Source: Candidatus Hydrogenedentota bacterium
GTDB taxonomy: Bacteria; Hydrogenedentota; Hydrogenedentia; Hydrogenedentales; SLHB01
Direction: 5' to 3'
Assembly (NCBI GenBank): GCA_020848835.1
Contig: JADLHJ010000013.1
Coordinates: 1-64,000 of the forward strand
Length of the DNA: 64,000 nucleotides
Made by a program: the position numbers and the translations under genes. Of the stretch, positions 10,871 to 21,419 are shown in pieces; within the stretch, counting starts at the first letter, position 1; every line of letters begins with the position of its first letter. The notes beneath the pieces are model-generated. The model searched no databases, had not been told where the DNA came from, and saw nothing but the letters and a program-made list of their open reading frames with translations.

Positions 10871-12247
10871 CTAGAAAGGAACCAAGTAGCCGGTTTTAAG
10901 GGCCAATGCAGTGAACGACAGCGCCAGGAAGAAGCCGAGCATGTCCGTGATCGTAGTCAGAATTGGTGCGGCTGCCAATGCGGGATCAATGCCAAAGCGC
11001 CGGATCAACAAAGGCAACAGACCTCCCGTACACACTGCGATGAGCGTATTGATGCCGAGCGCCAGTCCGACAATGATGGCCAGCGCTACGCTACCTTTCC
11101 AGACAAATGCCAGTACGGCTAACATGGCGCCCAGCATCAGTCCATTGAAAATTCCGACCTGTGCCTCTTTCCACCACACACGCAAGTAATCGCGTGGTTG
11201 GGCCAAGCCTAACGACAGCTCTCGAATGGAAACCGCCACAGCCTGATTGCCGGAGCACCCGCTCATATCGGAGAGGATGGGCATGAATACGGCCAGTGCT
11301 ATTACCTGACTCAACGTTTCTTCATACAACGCAATTACGCTCGCGGCGATGAGGTTCAAAAAGATGTTCACTACAAGAAACGCAAGGCGCCGGCCTGAGC
11401 GCAGTTTAAGCGGCATCGAGCGCAACTCGTCACCACCGATGATACCGGCGAAGCGCTGGAACGCTTTTAAGGTCGCGTCGCCGTGGGCTTTTTGCACGTC
11501 TGCGCGCTGCACGACACCGACGAGGTGTCCGAAGTTGTCTACAACCGGCACACCGAAGAAAACATAGCGATTGAAGAAGCGTTCGAGTTCTTCGAGGGAA
11601 TCCGTTACTTTCACGTTGAACGGATTCTTGATAGAGATTTCTTCCAGCGACGTGTCGCCGGGTGATAACACCAAGTCGCGCAGGCGTACGCAACCTTCGA
11701 GCACGCCGGTTTCGGATATGACGTACACATATTGCACGGCGTAGTCGGAGTACTTCTCCGCATTTTGACGAAGATCGTTCAATACGTCGTCGATGGTCAT
11801 CTTCGCGCGGTAGGCGAGATACTCGGTAATCATCAAGCCGCCGGCCGTCTCTTTGCCATACGCGAGCAACGCCAATGCGTCTCGCGCTTCCTCCGGAGAC
11901 ATCTCCTTGATGATCGCCTCGGCATCCTCCTTAGTCATCTCGGCGAGGATGTCAACACGCTGGTCGCTGTCGATCTCGTCGAGGATGGCGGCGGCCTGTT
12001 GCGCCGAAAGTTCCTCGATGAGGTCAGCGCCCTGCGATTCGTGGAGTTCTTCAATGAGATCGGCGGCGTCTTCCGGCTCGAGCAACGTCAGTGCATTCGA
12101 TCGGGTCCGTTCATCCAATTTAAACAAGGCGCGCGGAAGATCCGACGGTGGTAGCGACGCGAGAAAATCGGTCAACGCTTCGCGGTTCTTCGTTTCCACG
12201 ATGCGGGCGATTTCCAGCCAAGGTTCTTTTGTGGCGGTTTCAGGCAT
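10871..12247 (-). CDS. mgtE: Magnesium transporter MgtE
   Basis: MgtE is an inner-membrane Mg2+ channel gated by cytosolic magnesium. The order is a helical N domain (to about 130), a CBS pair (about 140-255) and five membrane helices in the C-terminal 180 residues. I chose the ATG at 12247 (458 residues) because AAGGGA lies 6 bases upstream; the longer frame from 12298 starts with a Cys/Pro-rich stretch unlike the family. Only 4 bases separate it from trpD, so it heads or shares the trp transcript. Its magnesium role has no obvious link to tryptophan, although TrpD and TrpE use Mg2+. Confidence 0.94.
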   Translation of the reverse strand: MPETATKEPWLEIARIVETKNREALTDFLASLPPSDLPRALFKLDERTRSNALTLLEPEDAADLIEELHESQGADLIEELSAQQAAAILDEIDSDQRVDILAEMTKEDAEAIIKEMSPEEARDALALLAYGKETAGGLMITEYLAYRAKMTIDDVLNDLRQNAEKYSDYAVQYVYVISETGVLEGCVRLRDLVLSPGDTSLEEISIKNPFNVKVTDSLEELERFFNRYVFFGVPVVDNFGHLVGVVQRADVQKAHGDATLKAFQRFAGIIGGDELRSMPLKLRSGRRLAFLVVNIFLNLIAASVIALYEETLSQVIALAVFMPILSDMSGCSGNQAVAVSIRELSLGLAQPRDYLRVWWKEAQVGIFNGLMLGAMLAVLAFVWKGSVALAIIVGLALGINTLIAVCTGGLLPLLIRRFGIDPALAAAPILTTITDMLGFFLALSFTALALKTGYLVPF

Positions 12248-12304
12248 TGAACATCCCTTGAAGTAAAAGCAGCGACAATTGGGCGGGGATTCTACCAAAA
12301 ACCG

Positions 12305-12329
12305 GCGCCGAATTCCGATTCGGTGCTAC
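12305..12329 (-). repeat. Family A palindromic repeat, copy A2
   Basis: On the minus strand this reads GTAGCACCGAATCGGAATTC and then GGCGC. The core is inverted relative to the other copies (CGG loop side exchanged). The TAG at 12326-12328 is the stop codon of rsgA. Confidence 0.75.
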
Positions 12330-13360
12330 TTTTCCGTAAGTGAGGTGCGAATCCGCAGGTATGAATCGTAGCGTGCCTTGGCGATTGCTCCCGACTCGAT
12401 CGCATCGCGCACACCGCACTTCGGCTCGTGTGTGTGCGTGCAATCGCGGAATTTGCACGCTGCGGAAGCCTCCGCGAGTTCGTGAAAGTAATAGTTCAGT
12501 TCCGCGGGGGTCACGCCCCATAGGCCGAGTTGTTTGACGCCCGGGGTGTCGATGATGCGGATGTTGCCGGCCAGTTCGTATAACCGCGATGCGCTTGTCG
12601 TGTGCCGGCCTTTGTTGCTGCTGTCGCTGATTTCTTGCGTGTGGATCGTGAGGTCGGGGTCGAGCGCATTTACAAGCGAGGATTTGCCCACGCCGCTGTG
12701 CCCGACAAGGACGCTGCATTTGCCACTCAACAATTCGCGTAATGCGTCGAGTCCTTGCCTTGTTTCGCAACTCGTACCGAGCACGCTCAATCCGATCTCC
12801 CGGTAAACTGCGGCCCCTTCGGGATCCTCGCTTGCCAGATCAATCTTGTTAATGCATACGATTGGCTCGACGCCCCCCGCTTGCGCCGCGATGAGATAAC
12901 GATCGATTAGGCCAGGGTTGAAAGCCGGACGCACGACGGACGCAACGATTACCGCGCAATCGACGTTGGCCGCAAAAACTTGTTCGCGATCACGGCCAAT
13001 CGCAGGCCGGCTCAACTTGTTCGAACGGGGACGCGCCGCGCGCACGACGGGCCCGCGTTCGTCGTGTTCGATAAATACACGGTCGCCCGGCGCGAGTACT
13101 GACGACTTCCCATCGACCAGCACTTCATCCACGCGACACAGACATTCTTCGTCGCCGCACATCGCAAAGGCCAGTACGCCGTAGGGAGAGACGACGACAC
13201 CATTGGCTTCGCAGTCCGTGAAATAGTCTTTGGGCGCGCGGGTTTGTTCGGGTGCGCTATCGACACGCTTCGAACGCCCTTCGCGCGATGCGGTGTCCCA
13301 ATCATTCGCGTCCCATTTGCGCTTGCGCACGGGCTTGTCGCGCTTGAAGGGCTTGGGCAT
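12326..13360 (-). CDS. rsgA: Ribosome small subunit-dependent GTPase A
   Basis: RsgA is a circularly permuted GTPase that helps late maturation of the 30S subunit. The 344 residues carry an OB-fold near 55-110. The permuted GTPase follows: G4 NKIDLAS near 168, G1 GHSGVGKSS near 219, and G3 DTPGV near 268. A C-terminal zinc site is made of CKFRDCTHTHEPKCGV near 302-317. A basic N-terminal tail (KPFKRDKPVRKRKW) may touch rRNA. It lies between glyQS and mgtE on the same strand. Its stop codon is supplied by a family A repeat. Confidence 0.95.
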   Translation of the reverse strand: MPKPFKRDKPVRKRKWDANDWDTASREGRSKRVDSAPEQTRAPKDYFTDCEANGVVVSPYGVLAFAMCGDEECLCRVDEVLVDGKSSVLAPGDRVFIEHDERGPVVRAARPRSNKLSRPAIGRDREQVFAANVDCAVIVASVVRPAFNPGLIDRYLIAAQAGGVEPIVCINKIDLASEDPEGAAVYREIGLSVLGTSCETRQGLDALRELLSGKCSVLVGHSGVGKSSLVNALDPDLTIHTQEISDSSNKGRHTTSASRLYELAGNIRIIDTPGVKQLGLWGVTPAELNYYFHELAEASAACKFRDCTHTHEPKCGVRDAIESGAIAKARYDSYLRIRTSLTEK

Positions 13361-13439
13361 TACCGAACAGCCGCGAGATCAGGACGAATGCGATGGCGAT
13401 GCGCGTAGCGTGCTCGCGGGTCTGGCCCGGAGCCGCGCA

Positions 13440-16400
13440 TTATTTCTTCTCAATCCGCGTAAAGTCCGCAACCAATTGCATGGAATCGAGGACGGACTTC
13501 ACAAGTGCATGACGGTTCTGCCGCTTCTTCGTGTCGTTGTCGTTCACAAGCACCGCTTCGAAGTACGACGATATGATGGGCAACCAGCTAACGACTTCCT
13601 GGATCGCATCGTCGAACGCGTATCGCGACACATGGTCCTTCACCGTGTTTACGGATGCGTCCGCGATCGCGAAGAACGCTTTCTCATTATCTTCCAGAAG
13701 CGCAGCATCTATGCTGTGCGCAGGTTCCTTCACGATGCGCTGCATGCGCTTCGCCTGTTCCGCCAAATCTTGCACGCTGCCGTTCTTGAGTTGCTTCATA
13801 GCCTCCAAGCAACGCACCAGCAATTGCGGGCGCTTGCCGTGGACCGCGAGCGCGGCCGCTACGTGATCGTAGGCGTAGCCCTTTTCACGCAGCATCGCGT
13901 CGTGCCGATCGTTGAAGAAACTCAAAATGTCTTCAAGTGTCGATTCAGGTGATGTAATAAGTACCCCATAATTCGCAATCGCCGCGCGCGCAAACGCTTC
14001 GAGGTCGATGTCGAGTCCCGCGGAGTCGCAAATTGTTAGCAGCGCCAGCGCCGTCCGGCGCAGGCCGAAGGGATCGCTCGTGCCCTTCACGCGAATACCG
14101 ATGCCGAAATACCCCGCAAGCGTGTCGAAACGATCGAGTATGCCCGCGACCGTGCCGAGATCGCCCTTCGGTAGATCGTCGCCCGCGCGGCGCGGCAAGC
14201 GGTGTTCATAGATGGCGCGCGCGATTTCCTCGTCGATACCTTCGTTGCGGGCATAGAGCATGCCGACAATACCTTCGAGCGAATCGAACTCGAAGACCAT
14301 TTGTGTGGTAAGGTCGGCCTTCATGAGCGTGATCAGTTCGCCCATTTTACGATCGTCCACCGGCGGCAGCGATCCCTTCAGCGTGAAATACAGATCGCGA
14401 ATGCGCGCGACCTTATCCGCGACAGTTCCAAGCTTTTGGTGGTACAGCACGGTATTGAGTTTGTCCGCGAACGCGCGCAACGGTGTCTGCGTGTCGGTGT
14501 CCCAGAAGTAGCGCGCATCGCGCAGCCGCGCGTTCAATACGCGTTCGTTACCCTGGCGGATAATCGTGACGCCTTCCGGGCCGTACTCGCCGTTGGCGAC
14601 GCACACGAAATGACGGCTCAGTTTTCCGTCCCGCGTGCGCAACGGAATATACCGCTGATGCACCTTCATCGGCGTGATGATAATGTCCTCGGGTAGCGTG
14701 ACCGCGTCCTCGGGAATCGCGCCGACGATTGGTTCGGGCCACGCGGAAAGGTTTGCTATCTCGTCGTACAACTCGTCGTCTTCTTCGGGGACGAGATCCA
14801 TTTCTTTCGCAATCTTGCGCACGCGTTCGGTAAGCACATTGCGCCGTTCGACACCATCGACGATTACCTGATATTTCTTCAAGACTTCGCGGTAGTCGCC
14901 CGCTTTATCGATTGTGATTGCGCCCGGCGCGAGGCGCCGGTGCCCGTAAGAAATACGATCGGAGTGAACAAATCGCCTACCGTTTTCATCTGCGGATTCT
15001 TTGATCTGGATTGTCGCGGGCACAACCGTTTCGCCATGCAAGGCAACAAGCCAACGGATGGGTCGCGAGAACACGAGCGTCGAATCTTCCCAGCCCATCG
15101 CTTTACCAAGATGAATTCCGCTCACCACATTTGTGATGAAACTCGTCAGCAACTTACCGATATGGCGGCCCTTCTGATGCGCATTGACGTAGCAGTATTC
15201 GGCTTTGCCGTCTTCACGGAAGAAGATGTCGTCTACCGTGACGCCGTTGGCCTCCGCGAATTTCTTCGCGGCCATGCTCCACTCGCCTTTTTCATTCTGC
15301 GCCGCCTGCTTTTTGGGGCCGCGCATTTCCTTCGTCACATCCTGCTGGCGCGCAGGCAAATCAGTGACGTAGATACCGATGCGCCGCGGCGCAACCCAAA
15401 CCTTGACGTGGCCGTAGGGCAGCGCTAGTGCTTCAAGTTCCTTACGGACCAGCGCGGGCACTTGCGTTTCGATTGCGCGTATGTCCTTGTAAGGGAGTTC
15501 CTCGACACCGATTTCGATCAGCAGATCGTCTTTCTGCTTGAACGCGGCCGGGTCGTACTCGGCAGGTTCTTTGCGCTCATATTTCGCAGGGCTGGGGTGG
15601 CGCAATAGCGGGAAACCCATCGCCTCACGTTGCGCCAGGAAACCTTTCGCGCAACGTTCTGCAACCGCGCGGCAACGCAACAGGAAACGCCCGCGTTCGG
15701 TAACGGAGAACGCGCCGCGCGCGTCGAGCACGTTGAACAAGTGCGACATGCGCAGGCAGTGATCGTAAGCGGGCAGAATCAGTTCGAGTTCGAGCAGGCG
15801 CGTGGCCTCGCTCTCCCAGATTCCGAATACTTCCAGCAATTTCTTCGTGTCAGCGTGCTCGAAGTTGTAGTGACACCACTCAACTTCCTGCCGGTGAAAG
15901 ATGTCGCCATACGTGGTGCCGTTTGGCGCCCATTTCAGGTCGTACACATTCTCGACGCCCTGCAAATACATACAGATTCGTTCGATGCCGTAGGTGAGTT
16001 CGCAGGCGCGCACATCGAGTTTTACGCCGCCGCATTCCTGGAAGTAGGTGAACTGCAACACTTCCATACCGTCGAGCCAGGCTTCCCATCCGAGGCCCCA
16101 AGCCCCGAGCGATGGACTTTGCCAGTTGTCTTCTACGAATCGAAAGTCGTGCTTGGTGAGATCGAGGCCAATCGCTTCGAGCGATTGCAGAAACAGTTCC
16201 TGCACATCCGGCGGCGACGGCTTTAGAATTACCTGATACTGATAGTAGTGTTGCAAACGGTTCGGGTTTTCGCCGTAGCGGCCATCGGTCGGGCGCGTGC
16301 TGGGCTCGGTGTACGCGACCCACCACGGCTCCGGCCCAAGGACTCGGAGAAAGGTGGCCGGGTTCGACGTGCCAGCGCCAACTTCCGTGTGGTAGGGCTG

Positions 16401-16466
16401 CCACAACAAACACCCGCGCTCACTCCAAAACCGGTTTAAAGTCTGCAATACTTCTTGAACGTACAT
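13440..16466 (-). CDS. glyQS: Fused glycine--tRNA ligase, alpha and beta subunits in one chain
   Basis: This charges tRNA-Gly in the bacterial heterotetrameric class (alpha2-beta2), here as one polypeptide. Residues 1-290 are the alpha catalytic part: [40 protein letters not shown] and the YFQECGG block are all alpha hallmarks. A linker follows, and [17 protein letters not shown] near 312 opens the beta part, which runs to an anticodon-binding C-terminus. Single-chain GlyQS is known from Chlamydia and a few other groups. The ATG at 16466 (1008 residues) begins at MYVQEVL, as in GlyQ; a longer frame from 16559 is possible but would abut the divergent gene. No split or frameshift is visible. 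Confidence 0.94.
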   Translation of the reverse strand: MYVQEVLQTLNRFWSERGCLLWQPYHTEVGAGTSNPATFLRVLGPEPWWVAYTEPSTRPTDGRYGENPNRLQHYYQYQVILKPSPPDVQELFLQSLEAIGLDLTKHDFRFVEDNWQSPSLGAWGLGWEAWLDGMEVLQFTYFQECGGVKLDVRACELTYGIERICMYLQGVENVYDLKWAPNGTTYGDIFHRQEVEWCHYNFEHADTKKLLEVFGIWESEATRLLELELILPAYDHCLRMSHLFNVLDARGAFSVTERGRFLLRCRAVAERCAKGFLAQREAMGFPLLRHPSPAKYERKEPAEYDPAAFKQKDDLLIEIGVEELPYKDIRAIETQVPALVRKELEALALPYGHVKVWVAPRRIGIYVTDLPARQQDVTKEMRGPKKQAAQNEKGEWSMAAKKFAEANGVTVDDIFFREDGKAEYCYVNAHQKGRHIGKLLTSFITNVVSGIHLGKAMGWEDSTLVFSRPIRWLVALHGETVVPATIQIKESADENGRRFVHSDRISYGHRRLAPGAITIDKAGDYREVLKKYQVIVDGVERRNVLTERVRKIAKEMDLVPEEDDELYDEIANLSAWPEPIVGAIPEDAVTLPEDIIITPMKVHQRYIPLRTRDGKLSRHFVCVANGEYGPEGVTIIRQGNERVLNARLRDARYFWDTDTQTPLRAFADKLNTVLYHQKLGTVADKVARIRDLYFTLKGSLPPVDDRKMGELITLMKADLTTQMVFEFDSLEGIVGMLYARNEGIDEEIARAIYEHRLPRRAGDDLPKGDLGTVAGILDRFDTLAGYFGIGIRVKGTSDPFGLRRTALALLTICDSAGLDIDLEAFARAAIANYGVLITSPESTLEDILSFFNDRHDAMLREKGYAYDHVAAALAVHGKRPQLLVRCLEAMKQLKNGSVQDLAEQAKRMQRIVKEPAHSIDAALLEDNEKAFFAIADASVNTVKDHVSRYAFDDAIQEVVSWLPIISSYFEAVLVNDNDTKKRQNRHALVKSVLDSMQLVADFTRIEKK

Positions 16467-16594
16467 AGGAAACAATGACTCCAGATAATAACGCCCAAAC
16501 AAGGACAAAATCGGCGATTTGGGCAGTAGATCGTATGTTTTGATTGCGCCAAATGTCAATTATGTTAGGACTTCATTCATGTTATAGTGCGCGC

Positions 16595-17935
16595 ATGGCA
16601 AAGCCGTTTAGAATGCTTAAAGAGCGAATGTCGTTGGAGCAGCGTGAGCAAGCGGCAGTGCGGGCAAAAGAATTGATTGAAGAGATGCAAAGGCCTGAAT
16701 TCCTTCTTTCGCAACCGTTGAAATTGCCCTGCGGCGCCACGCTTCCCAATCGTTTCGCGAAGGCGGCGATGACGGAGCAGATGGCAGACCCAACGACAAA
16801 CGCGCCGAACGAGGCGATTGTTCGTCTCTACGAGCGATGGGCGGCGAGCGGGGCGGGCATGTTGCTGACCGGCAATGTGATGATTGACCGCGTGTGCATG
16901 GAGAACGCGCGCAACGTCGCGGTCGAAGATGAACGCGACCTCGAATTGTTGCGTCGTTGGGCGGATGCTGCGCAATCGAAGGGCGCGCATTTGTGGATGC
17001 AGATCAGCCATGCGGGGCGGCAGTCTCCGAAGAAAGTCACGAAGCAACCGGTCGCGCCCTCGGCTGTGCCGTTTCAACGCGGATCCCTTAAGCCAATTTT
17101 CGGCACGGCGCGCGCGTTGGCGGAGCCGGAAATTCATAATCTGATCGGCGCCTTCGCGCGCACGGCCGCGATTGCAAGGAAGGCCGGATTCAAAGGCGTC
17201 CAACTCCACGGCGCGCACGGATATCTCATCAGCGAATTTCTCTCGCCTATCGTTAACCAGCGCAACGACAGTTGGGGTGGCACACCGGAGAAGCGCATGC
17301 GCTTTCTCATTGAGGCGGTGCGTGCGACACGCAACGCTGTTGGCGCGGATTTTCCTATCGGTGTAAAACTGAACTCCGCGGATTTTCAGCGTGGCGGGTT
17401 TTCCGAAGAAGAGTCGATGAATGTCGTGCGCGCGCTTGAGGCCGAGTCTGTAGACCTGCTTGAAATCAGCGGCGGCAATTACGAAAACGTCGCGATGATG
17501 GGGCCGGACAGCACGCGCAAGCGTGAGGCGTATTTTCTCGAGTATGCGGAGAAGGTGCGCGGGGTTACGAAGATGCCGCTGATGCTCACGGGCGGATTTC
17601 GCACCGCGAGCGCCATGGCCGATGCTGTCTCAAGCGGCGCGGTCGATGTCGTTGGTATCGCGCGGCCGCTATGCACCGAGCCGGATCTGTGTGCGCGCAT
17701 CCTAGATGGAACCGCGGATGCCGCCCGCGAATTCGATATTCGCACTGGAGTGAAGTTGTTTGACGACATGCTGCAGAGCTTTTGGCACAACCATCAGATG
17801 AAACGCATGTCGCGCGGGCTCGATCCGAATTTGAGCGCGAGTAAATGGATGGTGCTCGCAAAGGGAATGGCGGAACAGGTCATTGCGAATCCCTTTGCGC
17901 GGGGCCGGGAGTATCCGCAGCCCGCTGAAGTGTAA
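16595..17935 (+). CDS. Old Yellow Enzyme family NADH:flavin oxidoreductase
   Basis: This is an FMN-dependent ene-reductase-like TIM barrel of 446 residues, cytosolic. The FMN and substrate motif HGAHGYLISEFLSP is near 205-218, followed by NQRNDSWGG. ISGGNYE lies near 292 and LTGGFRT near 330. It lacks the C-terminal FAD/NAD(P) half of 2,4-dienoyl-CoA reductase, so it belongs to the short OYE class. The substrate is unknown. ATG 16595 is preferred because the extra 17 residues of the longer frame (16544) look like leader sequence. It diverges from glyQS with about 130 bases between starts, and TTATAGT lies just upstream. Confidence 0.88.
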   Translation: MAKPFRMLKERMSLEQREQAAVRAKELIEEMQRPEFLLSQPLKLPCGATLPNRFAKAAMTEQMADPTTNAPNEAIVRLYERWAASGAGMLLTGNVMIDRVCMENARNVAVEDERDLELLRRWADAAQSKGAHLWMQISHAGRQSPKKVTKQPVAPSAVPFQRGSLKPIFGTARALAEPEIHNLIGAFARTAAIARKAGFKGVQLHGAHGYLISEFLSPIVNQRNDSWGGTPEKRMRFLIEAVRATRNAVGADFPIGVKLNSADFQRGGFSEEESMNVVRALEAESVDLLEISGGNYENVAMMGPDSTRKREAYFLEYAEKVRGVTKMPLMLTGGFRTASAMADAVSSGAVDVVGIARPLCTEPDLCARILDGTADAAREFDIRTGVKLFDDMLQSFWHNHQMKRMSRGLDPNLSASKWMVLAKGMAEQVIANPFARGREYPQPAEV

Positions 17936-18062
17936 TCGGCAGCGACTTGTTCGACGGAATGCGATGCGCTGGGCTTCGAGACGCGCCGCGCTCAGGCGAG
18001 CGAGGCGCTACTTGCGCGCATTCTCGGAGTAGCGGGGAACGCGTGTCCGGAAAGCCTCCCTG

Positions 18063-19487
18063 CTAAAACACCAGCACCTCGATCTTTTCTTTCTGCGCGA
18101 TGCCGGGGTGATAGATCACAATATCTTCAGCGGCGTTATCGTTCAGTTTGTATGGCCGCGCAACGCCGAACGCAGGTACATCCAGCGTGAGATACGGTTT
18201 TGACGAAATGAACTTCGCGTCTCCCCCGCCGTGCAACATGAGTTTTTCTTTTCCGGCGCCGAACGCCGCATCCGTTTTTCCGTCGCCGTTGAAATCGCCC
18301 ATGCAATACGCGGACTGTTCCTTGCCGTCCGGCGCTTCGATAGTGACGCTGGTCGAATAGTCTGGCTTTGTACCGAAACCATTACCGTTGTTGATGTATA
18401 TCTGCAAATCCACGCCGAGTTTGTGCCACATGAAAAAATTCACAATCGACCGGACGCCGAGGGGAATGTTCACAAAGATAATGTCGAGCTTCTTGTCCCC
18501 ATTCACGTCCTTCACCACAGGCGCTGCAAAAGATCCCGTAGATTCGAATTTCGCCGTCGGCGTCTCGGCGTATTTCATGGGGCCCTGCGCGAAGTACACC
18601 TGGGTAAGCGCCTTCAGATTAATCGTGCCTTGCGTCTGCGTGACGATGAGGTCGGGCAGGCCGTCGCCGTTAAAGTCCTCCATGTCGGAGTTCGTGTCCC
18701 ACTTGTCGCCAAGCTTCACAGGAATTTTGAAGCGCTCTTTTTGCTTCCAATCCGCACCGTAAGCGAAATCGGCAAACTCGTCGCTCAGGAACGCGATGGC
18801 CTTTTCGTTTTGCCCGTCCATCGCGAAGGCATTATACGCAGGAAACTTGTTGCTGACATACATTCCACTGCCGGTGCGCACTGAACTCGTCACATCGCAA
18901 CGCACTTGTGCCACTTCACCCTTTGGATTGCGCAGCGCAAAGCCGGTTGGCATTGGTACAAACCACTCGTCAATTCCGTCGCCGTCGATGTCCTGCGCGG
19001 TATCCTTGATAAAATTGGGTTCGCGCGCGCCGCTTGGGAACAGCGACATGAACTTGGTCTCGAATACGGGTGCGAGGCTGCCTTCGCTGTAGCCAAATGC
19101 AACAAGTCCCTCCGCGCTGGCGGCCGCAAGTTCCTTTGGCGCTTCGCCATCGATTTCGACGGGAAACAGCACGCTCAACGATGGGTCAATAGGAACAGTT
19201 GCGGACGGCTTCGTCGAGTAGGCCCCATCCCCGTCCGCGAAGTAGATCGCGATGAACTTCTTTAGCGGCTGCGAGTTTTCGTCACAGCACACAGCGACAA
19301 CATCGCCACGCGAATCGTTGTTTATATCGAAACACGTCACGTCCCAAACACTGGTACCCGCGTCCAACGAATGAATTTTCGGCGCGTCGGCGGCAAGCAA
19401 TGAACAGCCCAACAAGATTACGGACAGCATCAGACTACTCCAGGACAGCTTGGAAATAGGACTACAAGAAAGTTCAGGTTGTTTCAA
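18063..19487 (-). CDS. Secreted FG-GAP/VCBS repeat protein
   Basis: This is an exported beta-propeller-like protein of 474 residues. A hydrophobic signal segment (about 16-34) contains LLGC and ends in AADA, so it could be a lipoprotein or be cut by signal peptidase I. At least five calcium-loop motifs of the type DxNxDxxxD are visible: DINNDSRGD, DIDGDGIDE, DFNGDGLPD, DVNGDKKLD and DFNGDGKTD. Such proteins often bind sugars or surfaces; no catalytic domain is seen. It is the last gene of a minus-strand run after the PAS protein (46-base gap). Confidence 0.82.
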   Translation of the reverse strand: MKQPELSCSPISKLSWSSLMLSVILLGCSLLAADAPKIHSLDAGTSVWDVTCFDINNDSRGDVVAVCCDENSQPLKKFIAIYFADGDGAYSTKPSATVPIDPSLSVLFPVEIDGEAPKELAAASAEGLVAFGYSEGSLAPVFETKFMSLFPSGAREPNFIKDTAQDIDGDGIDEWFVPMPTGFALRNPKGEVAQVRCDVTSSVRTGSGMYVSNKFPAYNAFAMDGQNEKAIAFLSDEFADFAYGADWKQKERFKIPVKLGDKWDTNSDMEDFNGDGLPDLIVTQTQGTINLKALTQVYFAQGPMKYAETPTAKFESTGSFAAPVVKDVNGDKKLDIIFVNIPLGVRSIVNFFMWHKLGVDLQIYINNGNGFGTKPDYSTSVTIEAPDGKEQSAYCMGDFNGDGKTDAAFGAGKEKLMLHGGGDAKFISSKPYLTLDVPAFGVARPYKLNDNAAEDIVIYHPGIAQKEKIEVLVF

Positions 19488-19533
19488 AGATTATACCGCA
19501 GGAATGCGGGAATATGACGGAATAGACGGAAAG

Positions 19534-20019
19534 TCAGGCGTGCGCCCGGCTGCGCAGCGCTCCAGCAGGCGTTTCGTCACGAAATGTCCAGACACGTCCA
19601 CAAAGCGCGTCGTCAACGACAAGGGGATGCGAGGTCCGCAGAAACACGCGGCCATCGATAAAACGCAGTTTATCTGTGGAAGTACGCAACGAGGTATAGA
19701 GTTCGCGCACGCGAGAAAGAAACGCATCCGGCTCTTGCAGTTGGTCGAGCACGAAATTCAACATTTCGTTGTCGTCCGCCGCCTCCACAAGATCAGGCGG
19801 TATACGCCACATCTTCAGGAACTGGCGGTTTGCAAATACAACTTGCCCGCATTCGTTGACGGCAAGCACGCCGTCGTCGCAGACGTTAAGCGTCGCGTGG
19901 AGGATGGCCTCTTTCTTGCGCAACGCATCGTATTGCAATTCCAGCTCTCGGACGCGTGCCCGCAACTCCTCTACTTCGGGTCCTATCCCCGGATCGTCGT
20001 GACCTGCATCTCCCGGCAT
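19534..20019 (-). CDS. Stand-alone PAS domain protein
   Basis: This is a small cytosolic sensor of 161 residues. A short coiled coil (about 12-42, EVEELRARVRELELQYDALR) precedes one PAS domain (about 43-150; DGVLAVNECGQVVFANRQFL is typical). No kinase, cyclase or DNA-binding output domain is attached, so it would have to act by binding a partner. It lies between the MEMO-family gene (69-base gap) and the FG-GAP gene. The ligand is unknown. Confidence 0.8.
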   Translation of the reverse strand: MPGDAGHDDPGIGPEVEELRARVRELELQYDALRKKEAILHATLNVCDDGVLAVNECGQVVFANRQFLKMWRIPPDLVEAADDNEMLNFVLDQLQEPDAFLSRVRELYTSLRTSTDKLRFIDGRVFLRTSHPLVVDDALCGRVWTFRDETPAGALRSRAHA

Positions 20020-20088
20020 CGAAATACCCTCATTGACGGTTTCCCGCGTCCGGCTCCGTCACCAGTATCATATTCCGCGCCGCGCCGT

Positions 20089-21330
20089 TCAATACCCTTT
20101 CGCGCCGTAGGCCACATTAACAAAAGACACTATTCCGCCTGCGGGATCGTGCGCATAGTCGTAGTGCAGGACTTCACCGGCGGCCACGTCGCCGTCCACG
20201 CACTTAAGCGCCGAGTAGATGCAGTTCAGGCCGCATACGCGGCGTGCGTTATCGTCTTTCATCACAGAGGCATACCACCGCTCGGGGTCCGGGGTGGCGA
20301 GATGCAGAATATCTTCGTCATCGCGCAGGCGGATGTCCGCGACGATAGCATCGTCTATATCGAAGGGATCGCCGAAACGTTTGCCAACATGGGCAAGGTC
20401 GGCGCCGGCAATGACGCTGATGCGCTTCCCGGACTGCTGCGCCGTCTCCCTGCAATTACGCAGAAATTCGTCGACTTCCTTCGCGCGCGTGCCGTCGGCG
20501 ATGTCTTCCTCCCCCATGAAAGGTCCGCAGAGAATCGGGACGATTTGCACTTCACGTCCATATAAATGCGCAAGCATTACCGCCTGAAACTCGATCGAAT
20601 GTTCGGTGCGCTGGACGATCTCCGAGGTATAAGGGTCCCAGCCGCATTTGGACGCGATAGCATCCACGAGCGCAAGGTCCGTATCCACCTGCCCCAGCGG
20701 CGTCTCGAAGTGTTTGCGTGTCATTACAAACGGCGTCGGCGCGCCTGCGTGCGCAACGCCGAACACGAAAACTGTATCCGGTTTCGCGGCCCCTGCCATG
20801 CGCAAATAGCCGTGCGCGTAGGAATGCCCCCCGCGCTCGAAATCGATGTGCGGAACGATCAAGCAAGGCAGCTGCGCATCGGTTGCACGATCGCGATCCG
20901 GCAGCACTCCCGGCGCGCCGTCGCGCGTGTACATCGCGTCCAGATAAGCGCGCAGTTCGCTACCGTCATCGGGATACGATTTTCCCGCAAGGTATGCCGG
21001 GCGCGACGAAGCGGTATTAAAAGTCTCGATAGCGGCATTGCGCAGCGCCAGGTATTTATCCGTTAGCAGGAAGCCGTGTTCGTCGAGCGTTTCGACGACA
21101 CGCTCGATATCTTCGGTACGTATGGCACGTCCGCCGGAGGCGTTGCAGAACAGATATTGAATATCCGATGTCTCGTTCTCGCCATTAAGGTGCGCTGCGA
21201 TAAAAAACGCAAGCGGCGTGAGCACGAGCGGGTCTTCGACGAATCCTTCCATATCGCGCAGCACCACGGCGGGAGTGCCTTCATGTTCGATATGGGTCAC
21301 ATCGAGGTATCGCAGCGGAGGAAGCGCCAT
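20089..21330 (-). CDS. MEMO-family protein (AmmeMemoRadiSam system protein B)
   Basis: MEMO proteins resemble class III extradiol dioxygenases and belong to the loosely defined AmmeMemoRadiSam set. The MEMO domain starts near residue 120 (RPAYLAGKSYPDDG) and has CLIVPHIDFERGGHSYAHGY near 160, EHSIEFQ near 238 and GADLAHVGKRFG near 305, which carry the histidines of the metal site. The first 100 residues form an extra winged-helix-like domain found in one subfamily. The AMMECR1 and radical-SAM partners are not in the window. ATG 21330 was preferred over 21396 because the longer form would run into the upstream terminator hairpin. Confidence 0.88.
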   Translation of the reverse strand: MALPPLRYLDVTHIEHEGTPAVVLRDMEGFVEDPLVLTPLAFFIAAHLNGENETSDIQYLFCNASGGRAIRTEDIERVVETLDEHGFLLTDKYLALRNAAIETFNTASSRPAYLAGKSYPDDGSELRAYLDAMYTRDGAPGVLPDRDRATDAQLPCLIVPHIDFERGGHSYAHGYLRMAGAAKPDTVFVFGVAHAGAPTPFVMTRKHFETPLGQVDTDLALVDAIASKCGWDPYTSEIVQRTEHSIEFQAVMLAHLYGREVQIVPILCGPFMGEEDIADGTRAKEVDEFLRNCRETAQQSGKRISVIAGADLAHVGKRFGDPFDIDDAIVADIRLRDDEDILHLATPDPERWYASVMKDDNARRVCGLNCIYSALKCVDGDVAAGEVLHYDYAHDPAGGIVSFVNVAYGAKGY

Positions 21331-21372
21331 CGGCGCACTATAGTTGCTGGACCGATTTCGCGCAAATAAAAA

Positions 21373-21402
21373 CGGCCCGTGAACGTGTCTGTTCACGGGC
21401 CG
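21373..21402 (-). terminator. Rho-independent terminator
   Basis: CGGCCCGTGAAC (21373-21384) and GTTCACGGGCCG (21391-21402) form a perfect 12-bp stem with a 6-base loop. On the minus strand it is followed at once by TTTTTATTTG. It lies 17 bases after the stop of the large coiled-coil protein gene, which it must terminate. Confidence 0.92.
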
Positions 21403-21419
21403 CTGAATTCAATCGTCGA

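Noticed and set aside
16560-16595. Complete sigma-70 promoter before the Old Yellow Enzyme gene
   Set aside because: TTATAGT could be a -10 box but no -35 is at a workable distance and it would leave almost no leader, so no promoter feature is called.
19450-20565. A 371-residue open frame on the plus strand
   Set aside because: It runs antisense across two well-supported genes (PAS and MEMO proteins) and has no recognisable motif.
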